From NCBI RefSeq assembly GCF_020172685.1, contig NZ_CP083986.1, forward strand, positions 3,970,067 to 4,034,066: 64,000 nucleotides of DNA, written 5' to 3'. This document shows, one piece after another, positions 43,020 to 52,018 of the stretch. The stretch is from [Mycobacterium] nativiensis (GTDB taxonomy: Bacteria > Actinomycetota > Actinomycetes > Mycobacteriales > Mycobacteriaceae). Position numbers and translations under genes: made by a program. Position 1 is the stretch's first letter. Each line of letters starts with the position of its first letter. The notes beneath the pieces were generated by a model, which saw nothing but the letters and a program-made list of their open reading frames with translations, searched no databases and had not been told where the DNA came from.

Positions 43020-44267
43020 TCAGCCACCCAGCGCAGTGATGATGCTGGCCATCCAGTCGGGGACGTCGCTGGCAGTGGCGACCGAGCTCAGAAACTCCTC
43101 GACCGCGCTGCTGCTGGCCGCGGCGGCGCCACCGGCGGCGCCGCCGTCGAAGAAGCTGTCGGGGATGGTCGGGATGCTGAAGCCGCTCAACGGCGGTTCG
43201 GCGGGTGGCGGGGTTCCGTTCTTGCCGTCCCAGGCCCAGGCTTGCCCGCCGAGCAGGCCCGCCACGGTCTGAGACCACGCCTCCCAGGCCCCCCACGGGC
43301 CGATCGCGACGGGGTCGACGTTGAGCGGCAGGGACGTCCCCGCCAGGCTTGCCGTGATGTTCAGTCCGAGACTGTTGAAGATCGAGCCGCCGACGGCCGG
43401 GATCGAAACAACGGAATCTCCACTGGAGTCGAAGAGTTGGTACGGGGCGTTACTCACCTCGCCGCCGCTGAGCATTCCGCCGAAGGCGAAGCTGAGGCTG
43501 TTGAGGGTGGTGCCGGCCGGCAGCGGCAGCAGACCCGACTGCTCGATCAGCGGGATCAGGCCGTCGAGGTTGAGGGTGGCGCCGTTGAAGTAGGCACCGA
43601 ACATGTTGGCCAGCGTCTGTCCGATGCCGTCGCCATCGGTGAGGCTGTTGGCCAGTGCGACCCAGGGGCTGATGGAGGGCCCCAGGGCACCGATGATCAT
43701 GGCGCTCGCCGGTGACGCGAGGAAATCGATGATCGGCGTCAGCGTCGCGGCTTGATCGGCCGGCAGGAAGTTCGGAAGCAGCTGGAACAGTGCCGCATGG
43801 CCGGCCTCGATGCCGATGCTGCCATCAGGATTGGAAACGACGTCGAATCCCGGGTTGAGCGTGTGCAGCGTGGTCGTCGTGATGGTGCTCGCATCGGCGC
43901 CCAACAGGGTGAAGGCATCGTTCACCGCTTTGAGATGCGTCTGCATCTCGTTCATCACGTTGGGAATGTTCGCCGGGTCGTCGAAGATCTGCTGGAAGAA
44001 GGCGGCCTGATTGGCAATGAACTGCTGCAGTCCGACAGCCGGAGCCAGGAAGAAGTTGTTGGCCAGCTGGGTAGCGTTGGTCGACATTGCGTTGAACACG
44101 TCTTGCCAGGGCGCCAAGGCGTCGGGCAGGGTTCCACCCGCCGCGAGCGCGACGTCCCGGAAGGCGGGGACGTCTGCCGGCGGTGCGGCCACCGGCGTGG
44201 CCGCGATCAGGCCGGAGCCGACGATCGCGATGCCGGCAGTGACATAGGGGCGAAGGTATTGCTGCAC
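43020..44267 (-). CDS. GjpA-family outer-membrane porin-like protein (gjpA-d)
   Basis: The 415-residue copy starts [19 protein letters not shown]; the signal peptide ends about VAAPPAD. Blocks are VPAFRDVALAAGGTLPDALAPW, IGALGPSISPWVALANSL, NGATLNLDGLIPLIEQSGLL, SFAFGGML and GGSIFNSLGLNI. It is longest of the five because of an extended C-terminal Ala/Ser-rich part (FFDGGAAGGAAAASSSAVEE). GTG at 44265-44267 follows AAGGAGACGG. Upstream DNA is a near copy of that of gjpA-e, with a shared promoter. It precedes PGRS3 by 70 bases. Confidence 0.78.
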   Translation of the reverse strand: MQQYLRPYVTAGIAIVGSGLIAATPVAAPPADVPAFRDVALAAGGTLPDALAPWQDVFNAMSTNATQLANNFFLAPAVGLQQFIANQAAFFQQIFDDPANIPNVMNEMQTHLKAVNDAFTLLGADASTITTTTLHTLNPGFDVVSNPDGSIGIEAGHAALFQLLPNFLPADQAATLTPIIDFLASPASAMIIGALGPSISPWVALANSLTDGDGIGQTLANMFGAYFNGATLNLDGLIPLIEQSGLLPLPAGTTLNSLSFAFGGMLSGGEVSNAPYQLFDSSGDSVVSIPAVGGSIFNSLGLNITASLAGTSLPLNVDPVAIGPWGAWEAWSQTVAGLLGGQAWAWDGKNGTPPPAEPPLSGFSIPTIPDSFFDGGAAGGAAAASSSAVEEFLSSVATASDVPDWMASIITALGG

Positions 44268-44530
44268 AGCCGTCTCCTTTGTGAGGTGCCGCCCTCGGCG
44301 AACGCCCGAAGAAGACCGTGACGCCGCCGTGTTGCTCCTGGATTGACGCTTGTTCACTGATGTGAAATAGGACACTAACCGTGAGGTAACTAAGACACAA
44401 GCATTTGCATCAGATTGATTTTGGCAGCGTATTCACAGCTCACACGGTATGCCACCGATATGTCGTCCTGCGATACCCCTTCGTCAACTATGAGTACACA
44501 CTGAGACCGCTCGGGAGACATGTTCCCGAT
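44268..44530. repeat. Upstream region duplicated between gjpA-d and gjpA-e (copy 1)
   Basis: This region matches 48715-48962. Shared blocks include CAGCCGTCTCCTT, GAGGTGCCGCCCTCGG, CGCCGCCGTGTTGCTCCTGG, TTCACTGATGTGA, ACACTAACCGTGA and, farthest upstream, ATGAGTACACACTGAGACCG followed by TCGGGAGAC. The middle part (about 44405-44480) has diverged. Both ends being conserved suggests function beyond the promoter itself. Confidence 0.75.
44372..44400 (-). promoter_or_regulatory. Predicted promoter of gjpA-d
   Basis: On the minus strand TTGTGT (44395-44400), 17 bases, then TAGTGT (44372-44377). The same two hexamers with the same spacing precede gjpA-e although the spacer differs in sequence, which supports a real promoter. 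Confidence 0.55.
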
Positions 44531-44692
44531 ATGACGCACTACCCGGCGTTTTCTGGTAGTGGACCCGGCTGCGGATGGCTGTGCGGTGCACCGCCGTCTT
44601 CTCGCCGTGTTACCCCCGCGCGCGGTGGTGTGGCCCCATCGAAACCGAAGGGGCAGCAGCTCCCTGAGGGCGAACTCCAGAACGCTCAGAAA

Positions 44693-44736
44693 CGACCACG
44701 GTCGCCGAGTCCGGGTGGACTCGGCGACCGTGGTCG
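44693..44736 (-). terminator. Terminator after PGRS4
   Basis: A perfect 19-base inverted repeat, CGACCACGGTCGCCGAGTC and its complement, encloses CGGGTG, 14 bases past the PGRS4 stop. Confidence 0.9.
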
Positions 44737-44750
44737 CTTTCAGCTGTCGG

Positions 44751-47471
44751 CTACGTGCCCGGAGTGCCGGCCGCGCCGGTGTCGCCGGCGGTGCCGGCCG
44801 TGCCCGCCGTTCCCGGGGTGCCGGTACCGGTGGCCGCGCCAGCTGCACCCGCCGAGCCGGCACCGCCACCGTTGCCGCCGGTACCCGCGGCTCCGCCCGT
44901 GCCGTTGCCGGCGCCGCCGGTGCCGTGGCCGCCGCCGTTGCCGCCCTTGCCGCCGTCACCGCCGTCACCGCCGTTGCCGCCGTTGTAGCCATTGCCGGTG
45001 TCGGGGTTGGTGCCGCCGGGCCCACCGTTGCCACCGCTGCCGCCCCAGCCGCCCGAACCACCGGCACCACCGTTGCCGCCGGTCCCGGAAGTAGAGGCGC
45101 CGCCGACGCCACCATTGCCGCCGTTGCCGCCGGCATTGCCGTTACCGGCATTGCCGCCGGCCTGGTTGGCGCCACCGGGCAGCAGCGGTATGCCGCTGGT
45201 GCCGTCAGCACCGCCGTCAGCCGTACCGCCGGTACCACCAGTGCCGCCGGTACCGCCGTTGCCGGCCGCCGCGGTACCGCCGGCGCCGCCGTCGCCGCCG
45301 TTGCCCGCGGTGACACCGTTACCGCCGGTGCCACCCGCACCACCGGTGCCGCCGCCGACCGAACCTGCTCCGGCACCGCCGGTGCCACCGTTGCCGCCGA
45401 GGCCGCCCGCACCGCTGGACGAGGCCCCACCGCCGGAGCCACCGGCACCGCCATTGCCGGCGTGGCTGGTGCCGAAGCCGGCAGGTCCACCGGCCGGGGT
45501 GGCGACGCCGCCGCTGTTGCCGCCGGCACCGCCGTTACCACCCGCGCCGCCGTTCGACTTCTCGGAGAGGCCCGCGTAACCGGAACCACCGGTACCACCG
45601 TTGCCGCCGTTGCCACCGGATGCGGTGCCGTTGCCACCTGCACCGCCGTCAGCGGCCACGCCGGCGGTCCCGCCGCCGCTGCCGGCACCGGCGCCACCGC
45701 CGGTCCCGCCGTTGCCGCCGATGCTGATGACACCGGCGCCGGTCGCGCCGTCGGCACCGTCCGCGGCGGCACCGCCGTTACCACCGGCGAGGGTCGGGGA
45801 GTTTGCGTCGCCGCCGCTGCCGCCGTTGCCGCCGTTACCGCCGATGCTCCAGATGTTGGTCCCGTCGTTCCAGCCGGTGCCCTTACCGGCCGCGCCGCCG
45901 TCACCGCCGTTACCGCCGGCGCCGGCGGAGTTGTAGCCGGCACCGCCGCCGGTACCACCGTTGCCGCCTCGCAGTGTCCCGTTGCCGGCAGCGCCGCCGT
46001 TGCCGCCGGTACCGCTGGCGCCGGTGTTGCTGCTGCCGCCTTGGCCGCCCGTGCCGCCGTTACCGCCGGTGGTCGCGACCGAGGCGTCATCGGTGGCACC
46101 GTTGCCGCCGTGCCCGCCGTTACCACCGAGCCCGCCGATGCCGGTGCCGGCGGCGGAACCGCCGCCACCACCACTGCCTCCCAGGCCACCACGGACCAGG
46201 GCGCCCAGGCCGCCCGTGCCGCCGTCGCCGCCGGTACCGCCGTTGTTGGCACCCTGCGATTCACCGCCATACCCGCCGGTGCCACCGTTTCCACCGGTGT
46301 TTCCGTCACCGCCGGCACCACCGGTGCCACCGTTGCCGCCCTGATCACCGCTGCCGCCCGTGCCGGCAGAACCACCGGCCCCGCCGTTGCCGAGGTAGTC
46401 GCCGCTGGCGTCCTTTGCCGCCTCACCGCCGGCGCCACCGTTGCCGCCGTCCGCGCCGTCTCCGGTCTGCCCGGCGCTGCCGTAGAACGAGCCGGCGTAG
46501 TAGTCCGAACCGCGGGCGCCACCGGCGCCGCCGTTGCCGCCGCGGCCACCGACGCCACCGGCCAGACCGTTGGTTTCCCCGGTCGTGCCGTTTCCACCGT
46601 CGCCGGCGGCGCCGCCGGCACCGCCCTTGCCGCCGTCGCCGAACATGAAACCGCTGCGGCCGCCGGCACCGCCGTTGCCGCCCTGGCCACCGCTCATACC
46701 CGTGCCGGTGACGTTCTGGGTGCCGTCCATACCCGCCGCGCCGGCCCCACCGGCGCCGCCGTTGCCGAAGAACCAGGCCGCCGCCGCGCCACCGTCACCG
46801 CCGGCGCCACCGAAACCGCCCGCTACGGTCGCTGCGCCGCCCGCACCACCGGCGCCGCCATGACCCATGAACCAGCCGCCGGCACCACCGTCACCGCCGC
46901 CGGCACCCGCCCCGCCGTCACCACCGGCGCCGCCATTGCCCAGCCAGCCCAGCGCAGAGCCTCCGTCACCGCCGGCCACACCGGCGTCTGTGCTGTCCCA
47001 ACCGGCACCGCCGTCACCGAACCACAGCCCGCCGTCACCACCGTTGGGGTTGTCCTCGGTACCAGCGAGACCGTTGCCGATCAGGTGCATACCGGACCAG
47101 TCGTTGATCATCCCGTCGATCGATGAACCGAACGGACTGGTGATCCAGAGCTGGACGGCGCCGTGCAGCGGCTCGTAGAACCACTGGTCCATGATCGAGT
47201 TCCAGGAGAACGCGTCCCCGGCCGCGCTGCCCGGGGCGAACAACGCGTCGAAGTCCCAGGTGGCCGCGGCGTCGCCGGGGCCACCCGACGACAGGAAGTC
47301 GCCGAAGATGTCGCCCAAGTCGAAATCGACATCGGCGTGGGCGGCGGGCGCCGCGGCCAACGGGGCCATCCCGAAAGCCAGGAACGCCCCCACCGCACCG
47401 GTGGCACCGACGACCCTTCTGCGGTACCGCGCTGCGGTCTTACCAGGCTGGCTGCTGCTGCGACGACTCAT
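44751..47471 (-). CDS. PGRS repeat-containing secreted protein (PGRS4), partner of gjpA-e
   Basis: The 906-residue protein starts [19 protein letters not shown], signal helix [19 protein letters not shown], cleavage near AAHADVD. An acidic stretch ([17 protein letters not shown]) and the conserved region [39 protein letters not shown] and [15 protein letters not shown] precede about 700 residues of Gly-rich repeats, ending [14 protein letters not shown] at 47469-47471 follows GGAGAGGTGTTCGCAA; the open frame upstream covers the gap and part of gjpA-e in another frame. It starts 82 bases after the gjpA-e stop. Confidence 0.87.
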   Translation of the reverse strand: MSRRSSSQPGKTAARYRRRVVGATGAVGAFLAFGMAPLAAAPAAHADVDFDLGDIFGDFLSSGGPGDAAATWDFDALFAPGSAAGDAFSWNSIMDQWFYEPLHGAVQLWITSPFGSSIDGMINDWSGMHLIGNGLAGTEDNPNGGDGGLWFGDGGAGWDSTDAGVAGGDGGSALGWLGNGGAGGDGGAGAGGGDGGAGGWFMGHGGAGGAGGAATVAGGFGGAGGDGGAAAAWFFGNGGAGGAGAAGMDGTQNVTGTGMSGGQGGNGGAGGRSGFMFGDGGKGGAGGAAGDGGNGTTGETNGLAGGVGGRGGNGGAGGARGSDYYAGSFYGSAGQTGDGADGGNGGAGGEAAKDASGDYLGNGGAGGSAGTGGSGDQGGNGGTGGAGGDGNTGGNGGTGGYGGESQGANNGGTGGDGGTGGLGALVRGGLGGSGGGGGSAAGTGIGGLGGNGGHGGNGATDDASVATTGGNGGTGGQGGSSNTGASGTGGNGGAAGNGTLRGGNGGTGGGAGYNSAGAGGNGGDGGAAGKGTGWNDGTNIWSIGGNGGNGGSGGDANSPTLAGGNGGAAADGADGATGAGVISIGGNGGTGGGAGAGSGGGTAGVAADGGAGGNGTASGGNGGNGGTGGSGYAGLSEKSNGGAGGNGGAGGNSGGVATPAGGPAGFGTSHAGNGGAGGSGGGASSSGAGGLGGNGGTGGAGAGSVGGGTGGAGGTGGNGVTAGNGGDGGAGGTAAAGNGGTGGTGGTGGTADGGADGTSGIPLLPGGANQAGGNAGNGNAGGNGGNGGVGGASTSGTGGNGGAGGSGGWGGSGGNGGPGGTNPDTGNGYNGGNGGDGGDGGKGGNGGGHGTGGAGNGTGGAAGTGGNGGGAGSAGAAGAATGTGTPGTAGTAGTAGDTGAAGTPGT

Positions 47472-47553
47472 TTGCGAACACCTCTCCTGTAAAGCGGTTC
47501 TGTAGAGCAGGGGTGAAGTTTGTTGGGGGTTTCGGTATTGCGGGCGCGCCAGA

Positions 47554-48714
47554 TCAGATTTCGATGCCGAGCAGCGCGTTGATGATGTCCTGGAAGTCCA
47601 AGCCCGCCAGCGCGTCGGAGGCGACGCTTGAGCCCGTGCCGCCGTCATCGAACAACGAGTCCGGGATGGTCGGGAAGTCGATCCCCGGCCACGGCGGGCC
47701 GACCTCGACGGGACCCTTGCCGGTCCAACCGGAACCGAGCAGCGCACCGACGGTCTGCCCCCAGGCCTGCATCGCCGCGATCGGGCCGACGGCCTGGCTT
47801 TCGATGTCGATGGGTATCCCGGGCAGGATGCCGGTCTGCAACGTGATGCCCAGGGCGTTGAACATAGATCCGCCGACCGCCGGAACGTCCACCATGTTGC
47901 CGCCGACGTCCACCTGGTAGGGACCCACAGCCACCGAGCCGGGGGTCAGCAGGCCACCGAAGGCGAAGTCCAAATGGGTGATGTCGGTGCCCTCCGGCAG
48001 CAGGCCGGTCTGCGCGATCAGCGGGAGCAGGAAACCCAGATCGAGCTTGGCGCCGTTGAGCAGGCCGTCCGTCCAGCTGGCCATGATCTGGTTGAAGCCG
48101 TCACCGTCTTGGATGCTGTTCATCATCGCGATCCACGGGCTCAGTGACGGCCCCAGCGACCCCATGATGATGCCGCTCAGCGGAGAAGCCATGAAGTTGA
48201 CGATCGGCGTGGCCACCGAGGCCATGTCGGCCGGCAAGAACTGCGGCAGCAACTGGTACAGCAGGTCGTGGCCGATCGCAAAGGTGGTGAGGTCACTGCC
48301 GCTGAGGGTGTGGAAGTTGACCATCTGGATGGTCTCCGCCGAGGCATTCTGCAGTGTGTAGCCCGTCAGAACCGCGTCGAGGTTGTGCTGGATCTGCTGC
48401 ATCACGCCCGGGATCTTCGACGGGTCGTCGAGGACGCTCTGCCAGAACTGGGTCTGGTTGGCCAGCATCTGCTGGAACGCCACCCCCGGGGCCAGCAGGT
48501 AGTTCTGGGTGAGGATGGTCGCGTTACGTGAGGCTTCGTTGAAGACTTCCGTCCACGGCGCCATCAGGTCGGGCAGGCCGCCACCCGCGGTAAGCGCGAC
48601 GTCCCGGAATACGGGTACGTCTGCCAGCGGAGTGACCGCCGGGGTGGCCGCGATCAGGCCGGAGCCGACGATCGCGATACCGGCGGTGACATAGGGGCGA
48701 AGAGTTTGCTGCAC
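47554..48714 (-). CDS. GjpA-family outer-membrane porin-like protein (gjpA-e)
   Basis: The 386-residue copy starts [19 protein letters not shown]; signal peptide to about AVTPLAD. Blocks are [71 protein letters not shown] and [10 protein letters not shown]. It is most like gjpA-d over the N-terminal half. GTG at 48712-48714 behind AAGGAGACGG. It heads the gjpA-e-PGRS4 pair and is divergent from the oxidoreductase-FAAL genes. Confidence 0.78.
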   Translation of the reverse strand: MQQTLRPYVTAGIAIVGSGLIAATPAVTPLADVPVFRDVALTAGGGLPDLMAPWTEVFNEASRNATILTQNYLLAPGVAFQQMLANQTQFWQSVLDDPSKIPGVMQQIQHNLDAVLTGYTLQNASAETIQMVNFHTLSGSDLTTFAIGHDLLYQLLPQFLPADMASVATPIVNFMASPLSGIIMGSLGPSLSPWIAMMNSIQDGDGFNQIMASWTDGLLNGAKLDLGFLLPLIAQTGLLPEGTDITHLDFAFGGLLTPGSVAVGPYQVDVGGNMVDVPAVGGSMFNALGITLQTGILPGIPIDIESQAVGPIAAMQAWGQTVGALLGSGWTGKGPVEVGPPWPGIDFPTIPDSLFDDGGTGSSVASDALAGLDFQDIINALLGIEI

Positions 48715-48962
48715 AGCCGTCTCCTTAGGTGAGGTGCCGCCCTCGGTCGACGCCTGGAGAGAACGTTGGCGCCGCCGTGTTGCTCCTGGATTCACGTTTT
48801 TCACTGATGTGAGACAGAACACTAACCGTGAAAAAGCTAAGACACAAGCTTTTACGTTAATTAATTATGGCGCGTTTTCAAAGCTCGTTGTGTTCACTTG
48901 TGCGCCACCACTGGTCACCCATGAGTACACACTGAGACCGATCGGGAGACTTGTTCTCGAGT
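48715..48962. repeat. Upstream region duplicated between gjpA-d and gjpA-e (copy 2)
   Basis: Second copy of the block at 44268-44530. It ends with ATGAGTACACACTGAGACCG followed by TCGGGAGAC, 38 bases before the start of the oppositely directed oxidoreductase gene, so it may also control that gene. The middle is AT-rich (TTAATTAATTATGG near 48864). Confidence 0.75.
48829..48857 (-). promoter_or_regulatory. Predicted promoter of gjpA-e
   Basis: On the minus strand TTGTGT (48852-48857), 17 bases, TAGTGT (48829-48834), identical hexamers and spacing to the gjpA-d promoter. Confidence 0.55.
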
Positions 48963-48999
48963 TGGGGCACCATCCTGAACATCGTGATATGGGTCATGG

Positions 49000-50052
49000 A
49001 TGCGGATCGGTGTACAGCTGGGCTACGCAGGTGGCCCGCAGGACTTCAAAGACACGGCCGAGCAGGTAGCCGAACTGGAACGGGCCGGCAGCGACGTGGT
49101 CGCGGTCGCCGAGGCGTATTCGTTCGACGCCGTCAGCCAGCTGGGCTATCTGGCGGCCAAGACGTCGCGGATCGAGCTGGTCTCCGGCGTCCTGCCGATC
49201 TACACCCGTACGCCGGCCCTGCTGGCGATGACGGCGGCCGGGCTGGACTTCGTCTCCGACGGCCGATTCCGGCTAGGCATCGGCACCTCCGGGCCGCAGG
49301 TGGTGGAGGGCTTCCACGGGGTGCCGTTCGACGCCCCGATGGGCCGCACCCGCGAGGTGATCGAGATCTGCCGGGCGGTGTGGCGCCGCGAACGGGTGTC
49401 CTACGAGGGCCGGCATTATCAGCTGCCGCTACCGGGCGGCACCGGGCTGGGCAAACCACTGAAGATGATCAATCATCCGGTGCGAGAACGGATTCCGATT
49501 TCGATCGCCGCACTGGGGCCCAAGAATGTCGAACTGACGGCCGAGATCGCCGAAGGCTGGCAGCCGGTGTTCTTCTACCCCGAGCGAGCCGACGACGTGT
49601 GGGGTGAGGCGCTGCGGGCCGGTGCGGCCAAACGTGCATCGGAGCTGGGGCCGCTGGACGTGATGGTGGGCGCGTCGCTGGCCATCGGCGAGAACGTCGA
49701 AGACCGGCTGGCGTGGGTCAAACCGCAGCTGGCGCTCTATATCGGCGGAATGGGCGCGGTGGGCCGCAACTTCTACCACAACCTGGCAACCCGCTACGGC
49801 TTCGGTGAGGTTGCCAACCACATCCAGGAGCTCTACCTGTCCGGACGCAAAGCCGAGGCGATCGACGCCGTGCCCGACGAGCTGGTACGGCAGACCTCGC
49901 TGATCGGCCCGCGCGGATTCGTCGCCGAGCGGGTCGCCGCATTCGCCGAGGCGGGCGTGACGACGATGCTGGCCGGCCCGCTGGCCACCGAACCGAGCGA
50001 GGCGCTGCGTTTTATGGAGGAGTTGCGCGCGCTGACGCCGGCCAACATGTGA
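49000..50052 (+). CDS. LLM-class (luciferase-like) F420-type oxidoreductase
   Basis: The 350-residue TIM-barrel protein starts MRIGVQLGYAGGPQDFKDTA. It has luciferase-like motifs: VAVAEAYSFDAVSQLGYLAA, SGVLPIYTRTPALLAMTAAG, RFRLGIGTSGPQVVEG and PISIAALGPKNVELTAEIA. Mycobacterial members such as Rv3520c are annotated as coenzyme F420-dependent oxidoreductases; F420 versus FMN cannot be decided here. It is divergent from gjpA-e and 31 bases before FAAL2 on the same strand, so the three genes 49000-53842 probably form an operon. Confidence 0.85.
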   Translation: MRIGVQLGYAGGPQDFKDTAEQVAELERAGSDVVAVAEAYSFDAVSQLGYLAAKTSRIELVSGVLPIYTRTPALLAMTAAGLDFVSDGRFRLGIGTSGPQVVEGFHGVPFDAPMGRTREVIEICRAVWRRERVSYEGRHYQLPLPGGTGLGKPLKMINHPVRERIPISIAALGPKNVELTAEIAEGWQPVFFYPERADDVWGEALRAGAAKRASELGPLDVMVGASLAIGENVEDRLAWVKPQLALYIGGMGAVGRNFYHNLATRYGFGEVANHIQELYLSGRKAEAIDAVPDELVRQTSLIGPRGFVAERVAAFAEAGVTTMLAGPLATEPSEALRFMEELRALTPANM

Positions 50053-50083
50053 CGCACGCTACTTTTATCGGTCAAAATGGACC

Positions 50084-51904
50084 ATGGACTTCAGGCCGAC
50101 AGTCACGCCGCCGACCTCAGCGACCCTGGTCGGGCTGCTGCGCGCCCAAGCTGAACGGTTTGGCGACAAGGTCGCGTTCAGCTTCTCCTACAACGGCGAC
50201 GACGAAGGCCGCACCGAGCTGAGTTTCCGCAAGCTGGACCGGCACGCGCGGGCCATCGCGGCAAACCTGCAGCGCTACGACGTCGCCGGGGAGCGGGTGC
50301 TGGTGCTGGTTCGCCCGGGCCTGGACTTCATCGCCGGGTTCTTCGGCTGCCTGTACGCCGGCGCGGTCGCGGTGCCGGTCCACCAGCAGTTGGCACCGCG
50401 CCTGGCGGTGATCGTTCCCGACGCTGCCGCCCGCTTGGCGCTGACTGCCGTCGAGACCCAACAGGCCACCCGGGACGCGGTCGCCGGGATTCCCGGGGCA
50501 CCCGAACACTGGCTCTTCACCGACGCCGGCGCCGACCCCGAGGACTGGGTGGCCCCCGACATCGACGCCGACTCACCGGCCGTCATCCAGTACACCTCGG
50601 GGTCGACCCGCTCACCCAAGGGTGTGGTGGTCAGCCACGGCAACATCCTGCACAACCTCGATGCCATCCGTCAGGCATGGAACGGCGACGACACCGCCGT
50701 CGGCGTGTATTGGCTTCCCCCGCACCACGATATGGGCCTCATCGGCGGCATTCTCGAGATGCTGTACCTCGGCTGCACCACCTATCTGATGTCGCCGACC
50801 GCGTTCATCAAACGGCCTATGAGCTGGCTGGAATTGATCTCCCGGCATCGGGGCGTGATCACGGCCGCACCGAACTTCGCCTACGAGAAGTGCATTGAAG
50901 CCAGTACCCCGGAAGAGCGAGCCGCCCTGGATCTATCCAGCCTGACCACCGCCATGAACGGCGCCGAACCGGTACGTGCGACAACTTTGGCGGCCTTCGC
51001 CGACGCCTTCGCGCCGGCGGGTTTCCAGCTCTCGTCGTGCTACCCGGTGTACGGGCTGGCCGAGGCCACCCTGTTGGTCTCCGGGGGAACGGATTCCGGG
51101 ATGCCGGGAGTGCGCTACCTCGATCGCAGCGCGCTGGCGCAAGACCGCGTCGTCGACGTCGCACCCGAGGACCCCGCCGCCGCGCCGTTCGTGGGGTGCG
51201 GTAAGCCCCGGGGCGCCGACGTCGTCATCGTCGACCCGGTGACCCGCCGACCCTGCGGAGACGACGAGGTCGGCGAGATCTGGATCGCCGGGGCCTATGT
51301 CACGCAGGGATACTGGGGAAGGCCGGAAGAAAGCGAACAAACCTTCGGGGCGGTGCTGGCCGAGCCGGGCGACCCGACGCGCGGGCCCTTCCTGCGCACC
51401 GGAGATCTGGGCTTTCTTTGCGCAGGTGAGCTTTTCATCACCGGGCGCTGCAAGGACCTGGTCGTGATCGACGGGCACAACTACTACCCCAACGACATCG
51501 AGCTCACCGTGCAGCAATGCGACCCGGCGCTGGCGTCAGGCCGGGGGGCGGTCTTCACGGTGTCAATGGGACCGGGCACTGTCGAGCGGTTGATCGTCGT
51601 CCACGAGTTGGACAGCACGCGGGTTGCCGAGACCGACCTCGACGCAGTGATCGCCACGATCCGGACCGCGGTCCCCGCCCACCACCGGATCGGGGCCGAT
51701 GCCGTCCTCCTGGTGCAATACGTGTCGCTGCCCACCACATCGAGCGGCAAAATTCAGCGCGGCCAAACCCGCCAGCAGTTCATCAACGGCGAGCTTGCCG
51801 AGGTGAGGGGATGGCGCGCGTCGGACGACCTGTCGCTGGAGCAACTGGAGGAGGCGGCCGAAATCGTGTCGTCCCTGCGAGCCTGGGGAACCGGCCAGGT
51901 CTAA
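50084..51904 (+). CDS. Fatty-acyl-AMP ligase (FAAL2, FadD-type)
   Basis: The 606-residue FAAL starts MDFRPTVTPPTSATLVGLLR. P-loop motif YTSGSTRSPKGVVVSH, WLPPHHDMGLIGGI, NGAEPVRATTL, GDLGFLCAGELFITGRCKDL, then VVIDGHNYYPND and catalytic lysine in TTSSGKIQRGQ. It should activate a long fatty acid as acyl-AMP. It is highly similar along its whole length to FAAL3, which follows 114 bases later, so the pair arose by tandem duplication. No polyketide synthase or carrier protein is adjacent. Confidence 0.9.
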   Translation: MDFRPTVTPPTSATLVGLLRAQAERFGDKVAFSFSYNGDDEGRTELSFRKLDRHARAIAANLQRYDVAGERVLVLVRPGLDFIAGFFGCLYAGAVAVPVHQQLAPRLAVIVPDAAARLALTAVETQQATRDAVAGIPGAPEHWLFTDAGADPEDWVAPDIDADSPAVIQYTSGSTRSPKGVVVSHGNILHNLDAIRQAWNGDDTAVGVYWLPPHHDMGLIGGILEMLYLGCTTYLMSPTAFIKRPMSWLELISRHRGVITAAPNFAYEKCIEASTPEERAALDLSSLTTAMNGAEPVRATTLAAFADAFAPAGFQLSSCYPVYGLAEATLLVSGGTDSGMPGVRYLDRSALAQDRVVDVAPEDPAAAPFVGCGKPRGADVVIVDPVTRRPCGDDEVGEIWIAGAYVTQGYWGRPEESEQTFGAVLAEPGDPTRGPFLRTGDLGFLCAGELFITGRCKDLVVIDGHNYYPNDIELTVQQCDPALASGRGAVFTVSMGPGTVERLIVVHELDSTRVAETDLDAVIATIRTAVPAHHRIGADAVLLVQYVSLPTTSSGKIQRGQTRQQFINGELAEVRGWRASDDLSLEQLEEAAEIVSSLRAWGTGQV

Positions 51905-52018
51905 CGCGGAGCGTGCGGCGGCTACCCCGCGCCCGGTTCAGGCCCGTCCACCGGCCGAGGCACTCCCCGAGTCGGGCCGATTGTGGCCCGCGACACCCCG
52001 CAGGCCAAGATAAGGGCC

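Larger units (their letters stand above)
44268..44750. promoter_or_regulatory. Gene-free control region between gjpA-d and PGRS4
   Basis: This 483-base stretch holds the gjpA-d promoter (44372-44400), a block repeated upstream of gjpA-e (to about 44530), and the PGRS4 terminator (44693-44736). No supported gene is present; open frames crossing it lack starts or similarity. Confidence 0.6.

Noticed and set aside
44559..47126. 855-residue + strand frame opposite PGRS4
   Set aside because: It crosses the PGRS4 terminator and is antisense to the supported gene.
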